From Burkholderia glumae LMG 2196 = ATCC 33617 (GTDB lineage: Bacteria > Pseudomonadota > Gammaproteobacteria > Burkholderiales > Burkholderiaceae): DNA of 64,000 bases. The notes beneath the pieces were generated by a model. The model was not told the DNA's origin. It ran no database searches and worked only from the letters and a program-made list of their open reading frames with translations. Location of the stretch: NCBI RefSeq assembly GCF_000960995.1, contig NZ_CP009434.1:186001-250000 (forward strand), written 5' to 3'. Of the stretch, positions 29,971 through 38,482 are shown piece by piece; positions within the stretch are counted from its first letter, which is position 1; each line of letters begins with the position of its first letter. Made by a program: the position numbers and the translations under genes.

Positions 29971-30504
29971 TCACTCACCGGCCGTTGCGTCGTCGGAGGA
30001 TGCGGACCGCGGCTTGGGCGCCTTGGCGAGTGCTTCGAGCAAGGCGGGATCACGCAATACTTTGCTGACGAGACTTTCGGCCCCGGCCTTGCCGTCCATG
30101 TAGGTTTGCAGGTTGGCGAGCTGTGTGCGTGCGTCGAGCAGTTGCGCGAGCGCGTCGACCTTCCTCGCCACGGCAGCGGGCGAGAAATCGTCCATGCTCT
30201 CGAAGGTCATGTCGACCATCAACTCTCCCTGATTCGTCAGCGTGTTCGGCACCGAGAACGCGACGCGCGGCTTCATCGCCTTCATGCGTTCGTCGAAATT
30301 GTCGATGTCGATATTGAAGAACTTGCGTTCGGCTACGGCCGGCAACGCCTCGATCGGTTTGCCTGACAGATCGGCCAGCACGCCCATCACGAACGGCAAC
30401 TCGACCTTCTTTTCCGAGCCGTAGATTTCCACGTCGTATTCGATCTGCACGCGCGGCGCGCGATTACGCGCAATGAATTTCTGAGAATTGTTGGAAACGG
30501 ACAT
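29971..30504 (-). CDS. tssB: TssB, small subunit of the contractile sheath
   Basis: 177-residue VipA/TssB. MSVSNNSQKFIARNRAPRVQIEYDVE is the family start; KKVELPFVMGVLADLSG, RKFFNIDIDNFDERMKAMKPRV (partly shown) and the C-terminal helix LAQLLDARTQLANLQTYMDG bind TssC and ClpV. The start at 30504 is chosen over one 14 codons upstream because TssB proteins begin this way and GGAG-like purines (GCCGGAGCA) precede it. It begins a minus-strand run tssB-tssC-hcp-tssJ-tssK-tssL-tssM-vgrG. A 206-bp gap separates it from the OmpA gene upstream and contains the palindrome at 30614-30630. Confidence 0.96.
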   Translation of the reverse strand: MSVSNNSQKFIARNRAPRVQIEYDVEIYGSEKKVELPFVMGVLADLSGKPIEALPAVAERKFFNIDIDNFDERMKAMKPRVAFSVPNTLTNQGELMVDMTFESMDDFSPAAVARKVDALAQLLDARTQLANLQTYMDGKAGAESLVSKVLRDPALLEALAKAPKPRSASSDDATAGE

Positions 30505-30613
30505 GCTTGCTCCGGCGAGATTCACACGATGAAAAGGGCGGACCACGTTGTTGCGACCGGCCCGAAGAAATCGGCTTCACGGCAGATGGTAGATGGCGAG
30601 TTCGGAGCGGAAC

Positions 30614-30630
30614 ATGGGCCATCGCCCAAA
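30614..30630 (-). promoter_or_regulatory. Palindromic element TTTGGGC-N4-GCCCAT upstream of tssB
   Basis: On the minus strand it reads TTTGGGCGATGGCCCAT followed by GTTCCG, ending 109 bp before the tssB ATG. It matches the copies before tagK and the pilin gene. Its position in the only sizeable gap between the OmpA gene and tssB suggests the promoter region of the sheath operon. Confidence 0.5.
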
Positions 30631-30710
30631 GTACGTGCCGGACGTGCAATCACGAGGCAGCACTGGGCGCGCCGGTGGCGTGGAGGTTGCGAGCGGCGGC
30701 CGGCGCGCGC

Positions 30711-32420
30711 TCACGAGTGCGCGCCCGGGTCCGGGATGAACAGAATTTCCACGCGGCGGTTCATCGCCCGCCCCTGAGGGGTCAGGTTATCGGCGATCGG
30801 GCGCGTGTCGCCGTAAGCCTGTATCGCGAAGCGGGTGACCGGCAGTGCCCCGACGCGCACGAACCAGTCGCGGATCGCAAGGGCGCGCGCCTGCGAGAGC
30901 TTCAGGTTCGCTTCCGGCGAGCCGACGTCGTCGGTGTGACCCGCGATCAGCACGCGCTGGTCCCGATTGGCGAGGATCCGTCCGAGCACGTTGCGCAGTT
31001 TCGGGATCGCGTCGCGCTTGAGCGTCGCTCGGCCGCTGTCGAATAGCGACAGCTGATCCAGCGTCACGCCGCTCGCGGGCCGCCAAGACGCGATCGCGCG
31101 CCTCACGGCTTCGTGCAGCGGCGCACCACGATAGAGCCCCCAGCCGAGGCCGGTCGGTACGCCCTGGTTCGCATAGCGCTCCAACTCGGCAAAGCGCGCG
31201 CGAAGCGCGCCGACGGCTGCACGCTTGGCCGCGATGTCGAGCGCCGGCGTATCCCGGTAGGCGTCGAGCGCGTGCGAGACACGCCTGACCAACAGACTGT
31301 TCTGCCAGGCCGACACGCAGATGGACAGGGCCAGTGTGACGGCGACGGCCGAAAGCGCAGCCTGCATCGGGCGCGGCGACGCGAAGCGCTCGTGCCGGGC
31401 GAATTCGACGTTGCACCAGACGCCGCGCCGCGGCACGACGCCGGTGCCGTATGCCTCCCGCGGCGCGGCAGCGATTCCGGGCAACGGCAGCGGGTCGGGC
31501 CGAGGCGCGCCGATCGGCACGTGAAGGCCCGTTCGGCGCGTCAGCCACTGCGTCCACACACCCGCATGCCCCGACCGGGGCTCCGGTCCGACATCGGCCA
31601 ACAGCATCCCCTGCAAGGAAAGCGGTGCGGCGTTGGCCAGCGAAATCACGAGCGACAGCAACGCGGCATGTTCCAGCCAGTCGAACACGGCATGTCCGAG
31701 CGCCGCACGCGCCACGCCGGCCTGCCGCGCAGCAGCGAGCCAGGCCTGGTCAAGCTGATGGCGGAGCATCAACCGTTGCCGACCGGCGCCCTCGCCGCCG
31801 TGCCCAGCCAATGCGGCGTCGAGGTAACCGAACCATACCGGCTCGCCGCCGGCAGCGCGCGCGTCGCCGTCATGGCCGAGGCTGGCGTACACGGCGACGT
31901 GGCACGGCAGCGAGCAAGCACGATAGCGCGTGCTCTCGTCGAGCGCGCGCCGCCAACGGCCAAACTCCTGGCGCAGCACGGCCTCGTCGGCATCGGCGTC
32001 GGCCACGATCGGCAACAGCACCGCGTCGGGCAGCCGTTGATACGATTCGCGCACCGAGTCGATTACTCCGGCCAGCGCGTCGGGCGTGGCGACGAGCAGC
32101 CAGATCACATCGTCGCCGCGACGCGAACCGGATACGCGTGCGAACGCCAGCGGCGCATGCGGTCCCACCACCAGCATCACGGCTGGCCACTCGGCCGCGC
32201 TGGCCGACCGCACCAAGGCGGGTGCGAGCGTCGGCGACCCATCGGTGCAACCGCGCTCGTAGGCCGACAGTGCGATGGCCACGGCGGCCGTCCCCAGCAC
32301 CAGGCCGAACACGGCCAGCCACGACGGCTGACCGTCGAGCGGCAGCCACAGCCACGTGAGGCCGGCCGCGAGAATCGCGAGCCAGATGAGCGGTACGCGA
32401 TAGCGTTGTGCGAACCTCAT
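30711..32420 (-). CDS. OmpA-domain membrane protein, second TssL/TagL-like component
   Basis: 569-residue T6SS-associated membrane protein. Two N-terminal hydrophobic segments (LIWLAILAAGLTWLWLPL and LAVFGLVLGTAAVAIAL, residues ~10-52) are followed by a ~300-residue cytoplasmic-looking domain and another membrane segment near 370-390 (AALSAVAVTLALSICV). The C-terminal OmpA domain (about 455-569) contains VLIAGHTDDVGSPEANLKLS, RFAIQAYGDTRPIADN and NRRVEILFIPDP, a peptidoglycan-binding signature. ATG 32420 overlaps the DotU-like gene as ATGA. The pair looks like a split TssL, additional to the fused TssL at 24.4-25.7 kb. The middle domain was not recognised. Confidence 0.8.
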   Translation of the reverse strand: MRFAQRYRVPLIWLAILAAGLTWLWLPLDGQPSWLAVFGLVLGTAAVAIALSAYERGCTDGSPTLAPALVRSASAAEWPAVMLVVGPHAPLAFARVSGSRRGDDVIWLLVATPDALAGVIDSVRESYQRLPDAVLLPIVADADADEAVLRQEFGRWRRALDESTRYRACSLPCHVAVYASLGHDGDARAAGGEPVWFGYLDAALAGHGGEGAGRQRLMLRHQLDQAWLAAARQAGVARAALGHAVFDWLEHAALLSLVISLANAAPLSLQGMLLADVGPEPRSGHAGVWTQWLTRRTGLHVPIGAPRPDPLPLPGIAAAPREAYGTGVVPRRGVWCNVEFARHERFASPRPMQAALSAVAVTLALSICVSAWQNSLLVRRVSHALDAYRDTPALDIAAKRAAVGALRARFAELERYANQGVPTGLGWGLYRGAPLHEAVRRAIASWRPASGVTLDQLSLFDSGRATLKRDAIPKLRNVLGRILANRDQRVLIAGHTDDVGSPEANLKLSQARALAIRDWFVRVGALPVTRFAIQAYGDTRPIADNLTPQGRAMNRRVEILFIPDPGAHS

Positions 32421-33175
32421 TGCGCGTCTCCCTGCGGCGGAATCGCGACGGGCAGAACCTCGCTGCTTGCCAAGCGGCCAGCGACCTCGCCAAGTCGTGC
32501 GTCGAAGAAGATCCATAGCGCGACGGCGAGCACCGCCGGCACGATCACGCCGATCACGAATCCCGGCAGGATTGACAGACCGCCTCGAGGGGGCGGAGGC
32601 GGCGTCGGCGAGATTCGCAGCGGCGGTGGCTCGGCCGGCTCCACCGGCCCGGATCGCGCCAGCGTCAATTGACGAGACGGCAACATCGCAGCGTGCCTGG
32701 CAGGACGCGCAGCGCCGTCGAGCATCGTCCACAGACGCCGCGCGACATCGTCCCGATCGCGGCGGCCGCCCTCGAAGCCGAGCGTCAACACGATGCCATA
32801 CCACTCCAGCGCCAAGCGGTTTTGCCGCTCGCCACGCAGCAGCGCGTCGATCCGCGCCCAGACTCGCGCGGCGCCGTCGGTCACCTCATGGAGGCTCGCC
32901 TGCAGCGGCTCGCGCAGCCATTCGTCGCGTTGTCCGGCCGGCAAGGCGCGCAAGCTCAGTTCGTCGAGCAGCACGCACTGCGCGAGACTCGCCTCCTCGG
33001 CGGCGGACGCCGGGTAGCCGGCATCGAGCATCGCCTGTCGCAACGCTTCGGCGAGCGCCAGACAGCGCGCTCGCCAGACGTGTGCAGGCGGCAGCATCGC
33101 GCCGCTCGACAGCAACGCGGCGTGCAGGGCGGTGTCACGCATCAGCGTGATCAGCGAATCGGCTTCGTCTGACAT
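32417..33175 (-). CDS. DotU/TssL-like membrane protein without OmpA domain
   Basis: 252 residues. The DotU-type helical domain (about 25-160) has ALAEALRQAMLDAGY, CVLLDELSLRALP and LEWYGIVLTLGFEGG, matching the core of TssL. A Pro-rich linker (ISPTPPPPPRGG) precedes one C-terminal transmembrane helix (PGFVIGVIVPAVLAVALWIFF, about 205-226). Partner is presumably the overlapping OmpA-domain protein. It starts 18 bp after the minor-pilin stop, so it is probably transcribed with the fimbrial genes. The locus therefore encodes two TssL-like proteins; which one works with TssM cannot be told from sequence. Confidence 0.82.
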   Translation of the reverse strand: MSDEADSLITLMRDTALHAALLSSGAMLPPAHVWRARCLALAEALRQAMLDAGYPASAAEEASLAQCVLLDELSLRALPAGQRDEWLREPLQASLHEVTDGAARVWARIDALLRGERQNRLALEWYGIVLTLGFEGGRRDRDDVARRLWTMLDGAARPARHAAMLPSRQLTLARSGPVEPAEPPPLRISPTPPPPPRGGLSILPGFVIGVIVPAVLAVALWIFFDARLGEVAGRLASSEVLPVAIPPQGDAQ

Positions 33176-33193
33176 GGGATTCCGGGAGGTTGA

Positions 33194-33730
33194 TCACGGC
33201 ACTTCGATGACGTAGGTCACATAGGCGCTCACCCTGCCAGCAGTGGTCGGGGCCGTCGCGAAGTAGCTCGCGACGAATTGGACCGGAATCGGATTGGTGG
33301 ACGTGACGGGCACCACCTTCATCGAGGACCGATCGCCTACCTTTATCTGCGTGCCGTCCGGATTCGACAGCCTGATCTGCACGTTGCCTGCCGTGGTCTG
33401 GTCAGTCGTCGGCTTCAGATTGCCGGTCGACCGATCGACCGTAGTCGCGTCACCCTCGAAATACACGCGCACGCTCGACACGCCGCTGTCGCAACGCAGC
33501 AACAACGTGAACATTGTCGAGCCTGCCTCGGCGCCCACCGTCGCGAGCGATTGTGTCGATACCTTCGGCATGGTCACTTCCATGTCGCTCGCGCCCTCCA
33601 CGCGGCAGGTATTTCCGAGGTAACGGCCAGTGAAGTTCAGCAACACCGCCATGGGCGCATCCGCTGCCAGCGCCGGCGGTATCCCGAACGCCAGACCAAG
33701 CACCAGCATCCAGCCGACGACCTGCCTCAT
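33194..33730 (-). CDS. Minor fimbrial subunit
   Basis: 178-residue exported pilin. Signal peptide MRQVVGWMLVLGLAFGIPPALA, then a mature domain with the two conserved cysteines (NTCRVEG and LLRCDSG), the MPKVSTQSLATVG motif shared with the major pilin, and a C-terminal FVASYFATAPTTAGRVSAYVTYVIEV strand (partly shown) for donor-strand complementation. ATG 33730 has RBS AGGAGAG. Position after the usher and divergence from the major pilin suggest an adaptor or terminating subunit. The DotU-like gene begins 18 bp downstream. Confidence 0.88.
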   Translation of the reverse strand: MRQVVGWMLVLGLAFGIPPALAADAPMAVLLNFTGRYLGNTCRVEGASDMEVTMPKVSTQSLATVGAEAGSTMFTLLLRCDSGVSSVRVYFEGDATTVDRSTGNLKPTTDQTTAGNVQIRLSNPDGTQIKVGDRSSMKVVPVTSTNPIPVQFVASYFATAPTTAGRVSAYVTYVIEVP

Positions 33731-33830
33731 TTCGGCTCCTCTCCTGTCGATACTCGACCCAACGGCGCGGTGCCGCGCGCCTTCGGGCGGCTTGCCGCGG
33801 ATGCGGCATCCGCGCCTCGTGCGTCGCACA

Positions 33831-36716
33831 TCATTGCGAAACTCCCGTCGTCGTTACCGACCGCGTCTCGGATCTCGAAGGCGAGGCCCAGACCAGCGAC
33901 GGGTCGCAGCTCAGCTTGATGCGCGCGACGATGGCGTGACTGCCACCCTTCGAATCCCCCACCACCTTGTCGTCATCGGGCATCGCGTACCGCGTCACGC
34001 ACTGCTCGTCGTCGCGCCGGCCCCAGCGCACGCGCAACTCGCCACGCCCTTCGAGGCCGCGCAGGTACGCCAGGCCTCCCTGACCGACGATGCCAACCGA
34101 CTTGCCGCTGTGGTCGAACAACTCGGTGCCCATCGGCATCGCCTTGCCCTGTTCATCCTCGACGTCGGCAAAGATCGGCCGGCCCAGTTTGGTCGCAATC
34201 TTCACCTTCACGAGCGACTCGGCGCGCGGCACCACCTCCGCGCTCGTGTTCGCAAGTTCGACCTCGAGCGGCACGTCGCGCGAATCGAGCGCCACGGTGT
34301 TGACGCGATACGGCATTAGCGAGGTCACCACCGCATAGCCGTTACCGTCGATCCGGGCGCCGAGGCCATTGACGAGCCGGCCGCCCTTCGCCCCCTTCGC
34401 CTCGACGAGCGCGAACGCCTGCCCGAGCGGCGGACTCAGTGTGATGCCGCCGCTGTGCATCACCACCGCGCCGTCCACGGTCAGCGCAGCCTGACGCGTC
34501 TGGTTGCCGAACGATGCGTTGACGTTGTAAGTGCCGAATGGAGCGCGATAGGTTGCATTGCCGCCGATTCCGACGATACGGTCGCCGTCGTTGACGACGC
34601 GGGACGCGTCGATGCCGTAACTAAGCGATTGCGCCGCATCGGACGAGTTGCCGGAGGCCGCCAGTTGCATCGTGTTGTTGCCGCCCGAGCTGCGCGTCAG
34701 ACTCGATGTCAGATAGTCGAACGGGCGATGTCGCGTCGAGTCGGCGCGGCCGAGGGGGATCGTGAGGTTCAGACCGACCTGCGTGCTGATACGGGCGTCC
34801 TCCAGACGCGAGCGCTGCGCATAGAGCGAATAGCCGATGTTTCGAAACGTGCTGGAAAAGCCGACCTGATAGTCGAGGTCGTACCCGTGATTCCCACCCC
34901 AGTAATTCTGCGAGCTGCCCGAGATGTATAACGAACTGACGCTGCCGAGCGGCTGGTTGATGTTCACCTGTACCCGGCTGCGCGCACGATAGCCGTAGAG
35001 CCGCTCGCCGCCGCTCATTTGGTGGCGCGCGTCGATTGCGTCGCGCAAGCTGTAGAAGCGCGAGCTGGAATAGCGATAGGCGGCGATCGACAAATTGGTG
35101 CGCGCGCCCGGCACCACCTTGCTGTAGCTGATTCGGGTGCTATAGCCGGTGCCGCCGTCAAGGCGGCCCGGCAGTTCCACGCGGGCCATCGTCAGATCAA
35201 GCGCGAAGGCACCGATGCGCGTATTGAACGCGATCCCGAGGAGGCCCGACCGATAGCCTTCCGAGAATTGCGCGCCCGCATAGGCAGTAATCAGGTTCGA
35301 GAGCCCGCGCTGGAAGACGGCCTGCGCCACCCATGGGTGGATGTCGAGCACCTGGTCGCGATACATGCCGGTGGCGATGCTGAAGCGCGAAATGCCGGGC
35401 CGCAGCAGTTGCGGCACCGAGGCGAATGGAACCCGGAAGCTGCGCTGACGGCCGTCAGATTCCATAATCGTCACTTCCAGATCCCCACCGTAGCCGGTGG
35501 CGGGCAGATCGGACAACGCGAACGGCCCCGGCGGCACGCTCGTCTCCGTCAGAATCGTGCGATTTTGTCTCACCGTGACGCGCGCGTTCGTCTCGGCAAC
35601 GCCGCGAACCACCGGCGCATAGAAACGAACCGAATCCGGCAGCATGCGATCGTCGCTCGCGATCTGGATGCCGCGCAGGTCGAAGGAATCGAATACATCC
35701 CCGCTGGTCGAGCTGTCACCGATCGTCAGCTGGCTCTTGAGCGCCGTCAGATCGTGCTGGGCGAATAGCGCCACGCTCTGCCAGTGCGAGCCGGCCCCGC
35801 GGTTCTGCCAATTCGCATTGGACCATTGGCGTAGCCGCCAACCCTTGACGTTGAGCCCCGTTCGCAGGCCGAGATAGACGCTGCTCAGGTCGCTACCCGT
35901 GCCGCTCTGATGGCTCGTGTAGCTGGCGACGTTGTATTGCACGAAGCCGGCGTCAATGCCGCTGTCCCAGCGCGACGGATCGACATAACCGGACGCCTGG
36001 TTCAGCATGTCGACCTGCGGCACCGTCAGGTCGAGCTTCAGATCGGCGGTATTGAAAAGCGCCGTTCCGCCCGGCAACGCTTTCGAGAATGGGATGCACA
36101 TCGATGCCGCAGCAGACGTGTCAAGCCCTTTCCGGCCGGCGGCCTCGAGCCGTTCGATCAGGCGATCCGTATTCACGCCCATCCGATCGAAATCGGACAG
36201 TGTGAAGCACGGCGCGGCGACGTCTGAATTCGGCACTGCCTGGAACAGCACTTCGTAGCGGCCGCGCGAATTGCCGTTGACCGACAAGTCGACGGGATAC
36301 GAGCCGGGTGCAACCGGATTGCCATGCGTGAACCGCGACAGATCGGTGACGTCGCCGGTGAAGAACTTCGGGTTGAACTGCACGGCTTGCGCGACCTGGC
36401 CCGGCTTGTCGGCAGTGGCAGCGTACTTGATGGCCGCCGGCGGTTCGATGCCACGCGCCGCTCGCGCCCCCGGTGATGAGGTTTCGCCCGCCGACTCCGG
36501 CGCCCCCGGCGACCGGAACGCCGCGCTCGCCGCGCAGTCGCCGGATCCGGAGCCGTCTGACGAGCAGCCAGCGGCGATCGCATCGGGATGCCATACACAG
36601 CAGCCGAACGCGAGCACCGCGGCACGCGCGAGCGGGGAGCGGCACAACGCCTCTTCGCGCCGCCGGGAGTCGGTCCGCCGCAGATGAATTCGCCTACCGG
36701 ACATGGGGGAGCCCAT
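33831..36716 (-). CDS. Fimbrial outer-membrane usher (FimD/PapC family)
   Basis: 961-residue usher, the outer-membrane assembly pore for chaperone-subunit complexes. An N-terminal region with an unusual Ser/Gly/Ala-rich insert (about 45-85) precedes the chaperone-binding domain (VQFNPKFF, VDLSVNGNSRGRYEVLF). The 24-strand barrel has the standard LRGIQIASDDRMLPDSVRFYAPVVRGVAETNARVTV segment (partly shown) at the plug. Two C-terminal domains end with LRVRWGRRDDEQCVTRY. Length is somewhat above average (800-880) because of the N-terminal insert. The start ATG 36716 shares bases with the chaperone stop (TGATG); the following ~30 residues hold a basic then hydrophobic signal sequence. Confidence 0.93.
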   Translation of the reverse strand: MGSPMSGRRIHLRRTDSRRREEALCRSPLARAAVLAFGCCVWHPDAIAAGCSSDGSGSGDCAASAAFRSPGAPESAGETSSPGARAARGIEPPAAIKYAATADKPGQVAQAVQFNPKFFTGDVTDLSRFTHGNPVAPGSYPVDLSVNGNSRGRYEVLFQAVPNSDVAAPCFTLSDFDRMGVNTDRLIERLEAAGRKGLDTSAAASMCIPFSKALPGGTALFNTADLKLDLTVPQVDMLNQASGYVDPSRWDSGIDAGFVQYNVASYTSHQSGTGSDLSSVYLGLRTGLNVKGWRLRQWSNANWQNRGAGSHWQSVALFAQHDLTALKSQLTIGDSSTSGDVFDSFDLRGIQIASDDRMLPDSVRFYAPVVRGVAETNARVTVRQNRTILTETSVPPGPFALSDLPATGYGGDLEVTIMESDGRQRSFRVPFASVPQLLRPGISRFSIATGMYRDQVLDIHPWVAQAVFQRGLSNLITAYAGAQFSEGYRSGLLGIAFNTRIGAFALDLTMARVELPGRLDGGTGYSTRISYSKVVPGARTNLSIAAYRYSSSRFYSLRDAIDARHQMSGGERLYGYRARSRVQVNINQPLGSVSSLYISGSSQNYWGGNHGYDLDYQVGFSSTFRNIGYSLYAQRSRLEDARISTQVGLNLTIPLGRADSTRHRPFDYLTSSLTRSSGGNNTMQLAASGNSSDAAQSLSYGIDASRVVNDGDRIVGIGGNATYRAPFGTYNVNASFGNQTRQAALTVDGAVVMHSGGITLSPPLGQAFALVEAKGAKGGRLVNGLGARIDGNGYAVVTSLMPYRVNTVALDSRDVPLEVELANTSAEVVPRAESLVKVKIATKLGRPIFADVEDEQGKAMPMGTELFDHSGKSVGIVGQGGLAYLRGLEGRGELRVRWGRRDDEQCVTRYAMPDDDKVVGDSKGGSHAIVARIKLSCDPSLVWASPSRSETRSVTTTGVSQ

Positions 36717-37495
36717 CAATGGCTATTATTGGCTTTTGCCTGCGGCGCGCCGTCGAACTGCGTTGACGCCTCCTCGGCCGCGCCATAGTCACTCAAGACC
36801 GAATAGGTGAGCGTCCCCGGCACATCGGGTTCGATCTTGCCTGCCACCGGCACCAGATCGACATGCCCGAACGGCGGCGCCATCTCCGGCTGCAGCACCA
36901 AGGTGCGCGCGCCGGCGGTCAACACGGCCCGCCCGATCGAAATGTAATAGGGAGAAGGATTGTCGAGACGAATCCGCCACTGGCCCTTGTCGTTCGCCAC
37001 CTCGCTCCACTTGAGCTGCTTGATCTGTACCGTCGGTGTTTCGGTCAACGAAGCCGGCCGATAAAACATCTTGATGCGGGTACGGAACGCGAGCTGGATC
37101 ATGCTGCGCTGATCCGCATCGGGCGGCACCGGAGGAATCTCAAGCACATTCAGCCAGTAGACGACCTCGCGGTCCGTCGGCATCTCGCCACCCGTGAACA
37201 TGATGCGCATCGCCTGCCCGCGATGTGGTTCGACTCGGAATATCGATGGCAGCAACACGAACGGCACCTTGATCTCGTTGGGCGCGGCGGACGCGTCTCC
37301 GGTGTCCAGCCACGCCTGCACCAATACGGGATGATCGTCGACGTTGTCCAGCCGTACACTGACTTGGCGCTCCTGAGCGGGATACACCACACGCGTGCCG
37401 ACGATCGTGATAGCAGCCTGAGCAGCCTGCGCGGCGAGCGCGCAAACCACACCCATGGCCACCGCAGTAAGAAGACGATAGAGCGTCGAATTCAT
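36716..37495 (-). CDS. Periplasmic fimbrial chaperone (PapD family)
   Basis: 259-residue chaperone that caps pilin subunits and delivers them to the usher. Signal peptide ends near residue 27 (AAQAAQA). Domain 1 has the family motif TRVVYPAQERQVSVRLDN, then FRVEPHRGQAMRI and REVVYWLNVLEIPPVP, with Arg and Lys positions for subunit C-terminus binding. Domain 2 has YYISIGRAVL. Length is typical apart from an Ala/Glu-rich tail of ~20 residues. It lies 95 bp downstream of the pilin gene, with a small hairpin between, and overlaps the usher start. Confidence 0.94.
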   Translation of the reverse strand: MNSTLYRLLTAVAMGVVCALAAQAAQAAITIVGTRVVYPAQERQVSVRLDNVDDHPVLVQAWLDTGDASAAPNEIKVPFVLLPSIFRVEPHRGQAMRIMFTGGEMPTDREVVYWLNVLEIPPVPPDADQRSMIQLAFRTRIKMFYRPASLTETPTVQIKQLKWSEVANDKGQWRIRLDNPSPYYISIGRAVLTAGARTLVLQPEMAPPFGHVDLVPVAGKIEPDVPGTLTYSVLSDYGAAEEASTQFDGAPQAKANNSH

Positions 37496-37532
37496 GGAAA
37501 TCCGCTCCGACGGATTGCGTGATCGAAGTTAC

Positions 37533-37549
37533 CTCATGGGGTACATGAG
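37533..37549 (-). terminator. Small stem-loop between pilin and chaperone genes
   Basis: CTCATG, loop GGGTA, CATGAG, six perfect pairs. Such intercistronic structures after the major pilin gene commonly limit read-through to the chaperone and usher; no T-run is present, so effect is inferred. Confidence 0.35.
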
Positions 37550-37590
37550 CCCATCGAAGCGCGATTCCCGGCTCCGTTGCGGTGCAAAGA

Positions 37591-38139
37591 TTACTGGTAG
37601 GCGATCGTGTACTTGACTACGGCCTGCACGATGCCAGCCGTCGTTGCGCCCGTCGCGTAATACTGGCCACCGTAGTCCAGCCTGGCGCCACGCTCATCGC
37701 CGGTACCTGAGACGGCGACATACTTACCCGCATCGCCGAGCTTGACGGCCGTGGTGCCGTCGCCGTCGACGAGTTGCACGGTCACGTTCTTTGCCGCCCC
37801 CGCCGCATCAGCAACGTTTCTTGCGTTCCCGGTCGCCGCATCGATATTGAATGTTTCGAAGTGGGCGGCAATATTCGTAACATCGGCTGCGCACTTCTCC
37901 ACGCGAATCTGGAACATGCGTGAACCAGCGATGGCCCCCGCCGTAGACAGAGACGATGTAGAAACCTTCGGCAGCTGTACCGTTTGATCGACGTCACCGC
38001 CATTGATCGAACAGGTGTTCGCGGTCAACTCACCATTGAACGTGATCCTGCCGGTACCCGGCGCCGTTTGTCCGTACGTCGATGACAAGACAAACAGGCC
38101 AGCCAATGCAATAGTTATTTTCTTATATTTTGATTTCAT
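37591..38139 (-). CDS. Major fimbrial subunit (type 1 pilin family)
   Basis: 182-residue pilin. Signal peptide MKSKYKKITIALAGLFVLSSTYG. The mature protein begins QTAPGTGRITFNGELTANTCSI with the first conserved Cys, the second at VEKCAAD; VQLPKVSTSSLSTAG is the conserved pilin motif. The C-terminus VVKYTIAYQ has the penultimate Tyr typical of donor-strand pilins. RBS GGAGAG precedes the ATG. Codons are more A/T-rich than neighbours, as often seen for abundant or acquired pilins. First gene of the fimbrial operon; the palindrome at 38257-38273 is 117 bp upstream. Confidence 0.93.
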   Translation of the reverse strand: MKSKYKKITIALAGLFVLSSTYGQTAPGTGRITFNGELTANTCSINGGDVDQTVQLPKVSTSSLSTAGAIAGSRMFQIRVEKCAADVTNIAAHFETFNIDAATGNARNVADAAGAAKNVTVQLVDGDGTTAVKLGDAGKYVAVSGTGDERGARLDYGGQYYATGATTAGIVQAVVKYTIAYQ

Positions 38140-38256
38140 CTTTCTATCTCTCCAATTTGCAACAAAAGTTCGAACTCAGTGATGAGTTTTAGCACCAGGA
38201 AATTCGATAAGCCCTTGAAATTCCGACCATGATGGCGTCATCGAAAGACGCCGCGA

Positions 38257-38273
38257 ATGGGCATCGGCCCAAA
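38257..38273 (-). promoter_or_regulatory. Palindromic element TTTGGGC-N4-GCCCAT upstream of the pilin gene
   Basis: Minus-strand reading TTTGGGCCGATGCCCAT, preceded by four more T residues. Same dyad and orientation as copies before tssB and tagK. It lies in the 38140-38328 stretch, which carries no gene and forms the presumed fimbrial promoter region. Confidence 0.5.
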
Positions 38274-38328
38274 AAAAGCATCAATCCCGCCACGGTTTTG
38301 ATGAGGCTCCAACTCTTGAGGGAACGGC

Positions 38329-38479
38329 GTGCTGAACAAGGCGAACCGGTTCTCACCGGAAGCGCGTGAGCGCCGTGCGCATCGTGCAGAGCAAGGAGGC
38401 GGGTATCTGCCGCCCTGGGCGACGGCCGACCATCGCTTAGGTGGACGCCTCCCCGGTAGCAAGCGGTCTTGCCGTGGTG
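38329..38479 (+). pseudogene. Remnant of an IS3-family OrfA transposase gene
   Basis: The plus strand gives NRFSPEARER and then, after a frame change, VRIVQS, resembling the opening of IS3-family OrfA proteins (RFSPEVRERAVRMV-type). The following WA and IA-like residues fit the same helix-turn-helix but in shifted frames with a stop. No complete reading frame or ends were found. The decayed IS5-family copy begins directly after it. Confidence 0.4.
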
Positions 38480-38482
38480 TAA

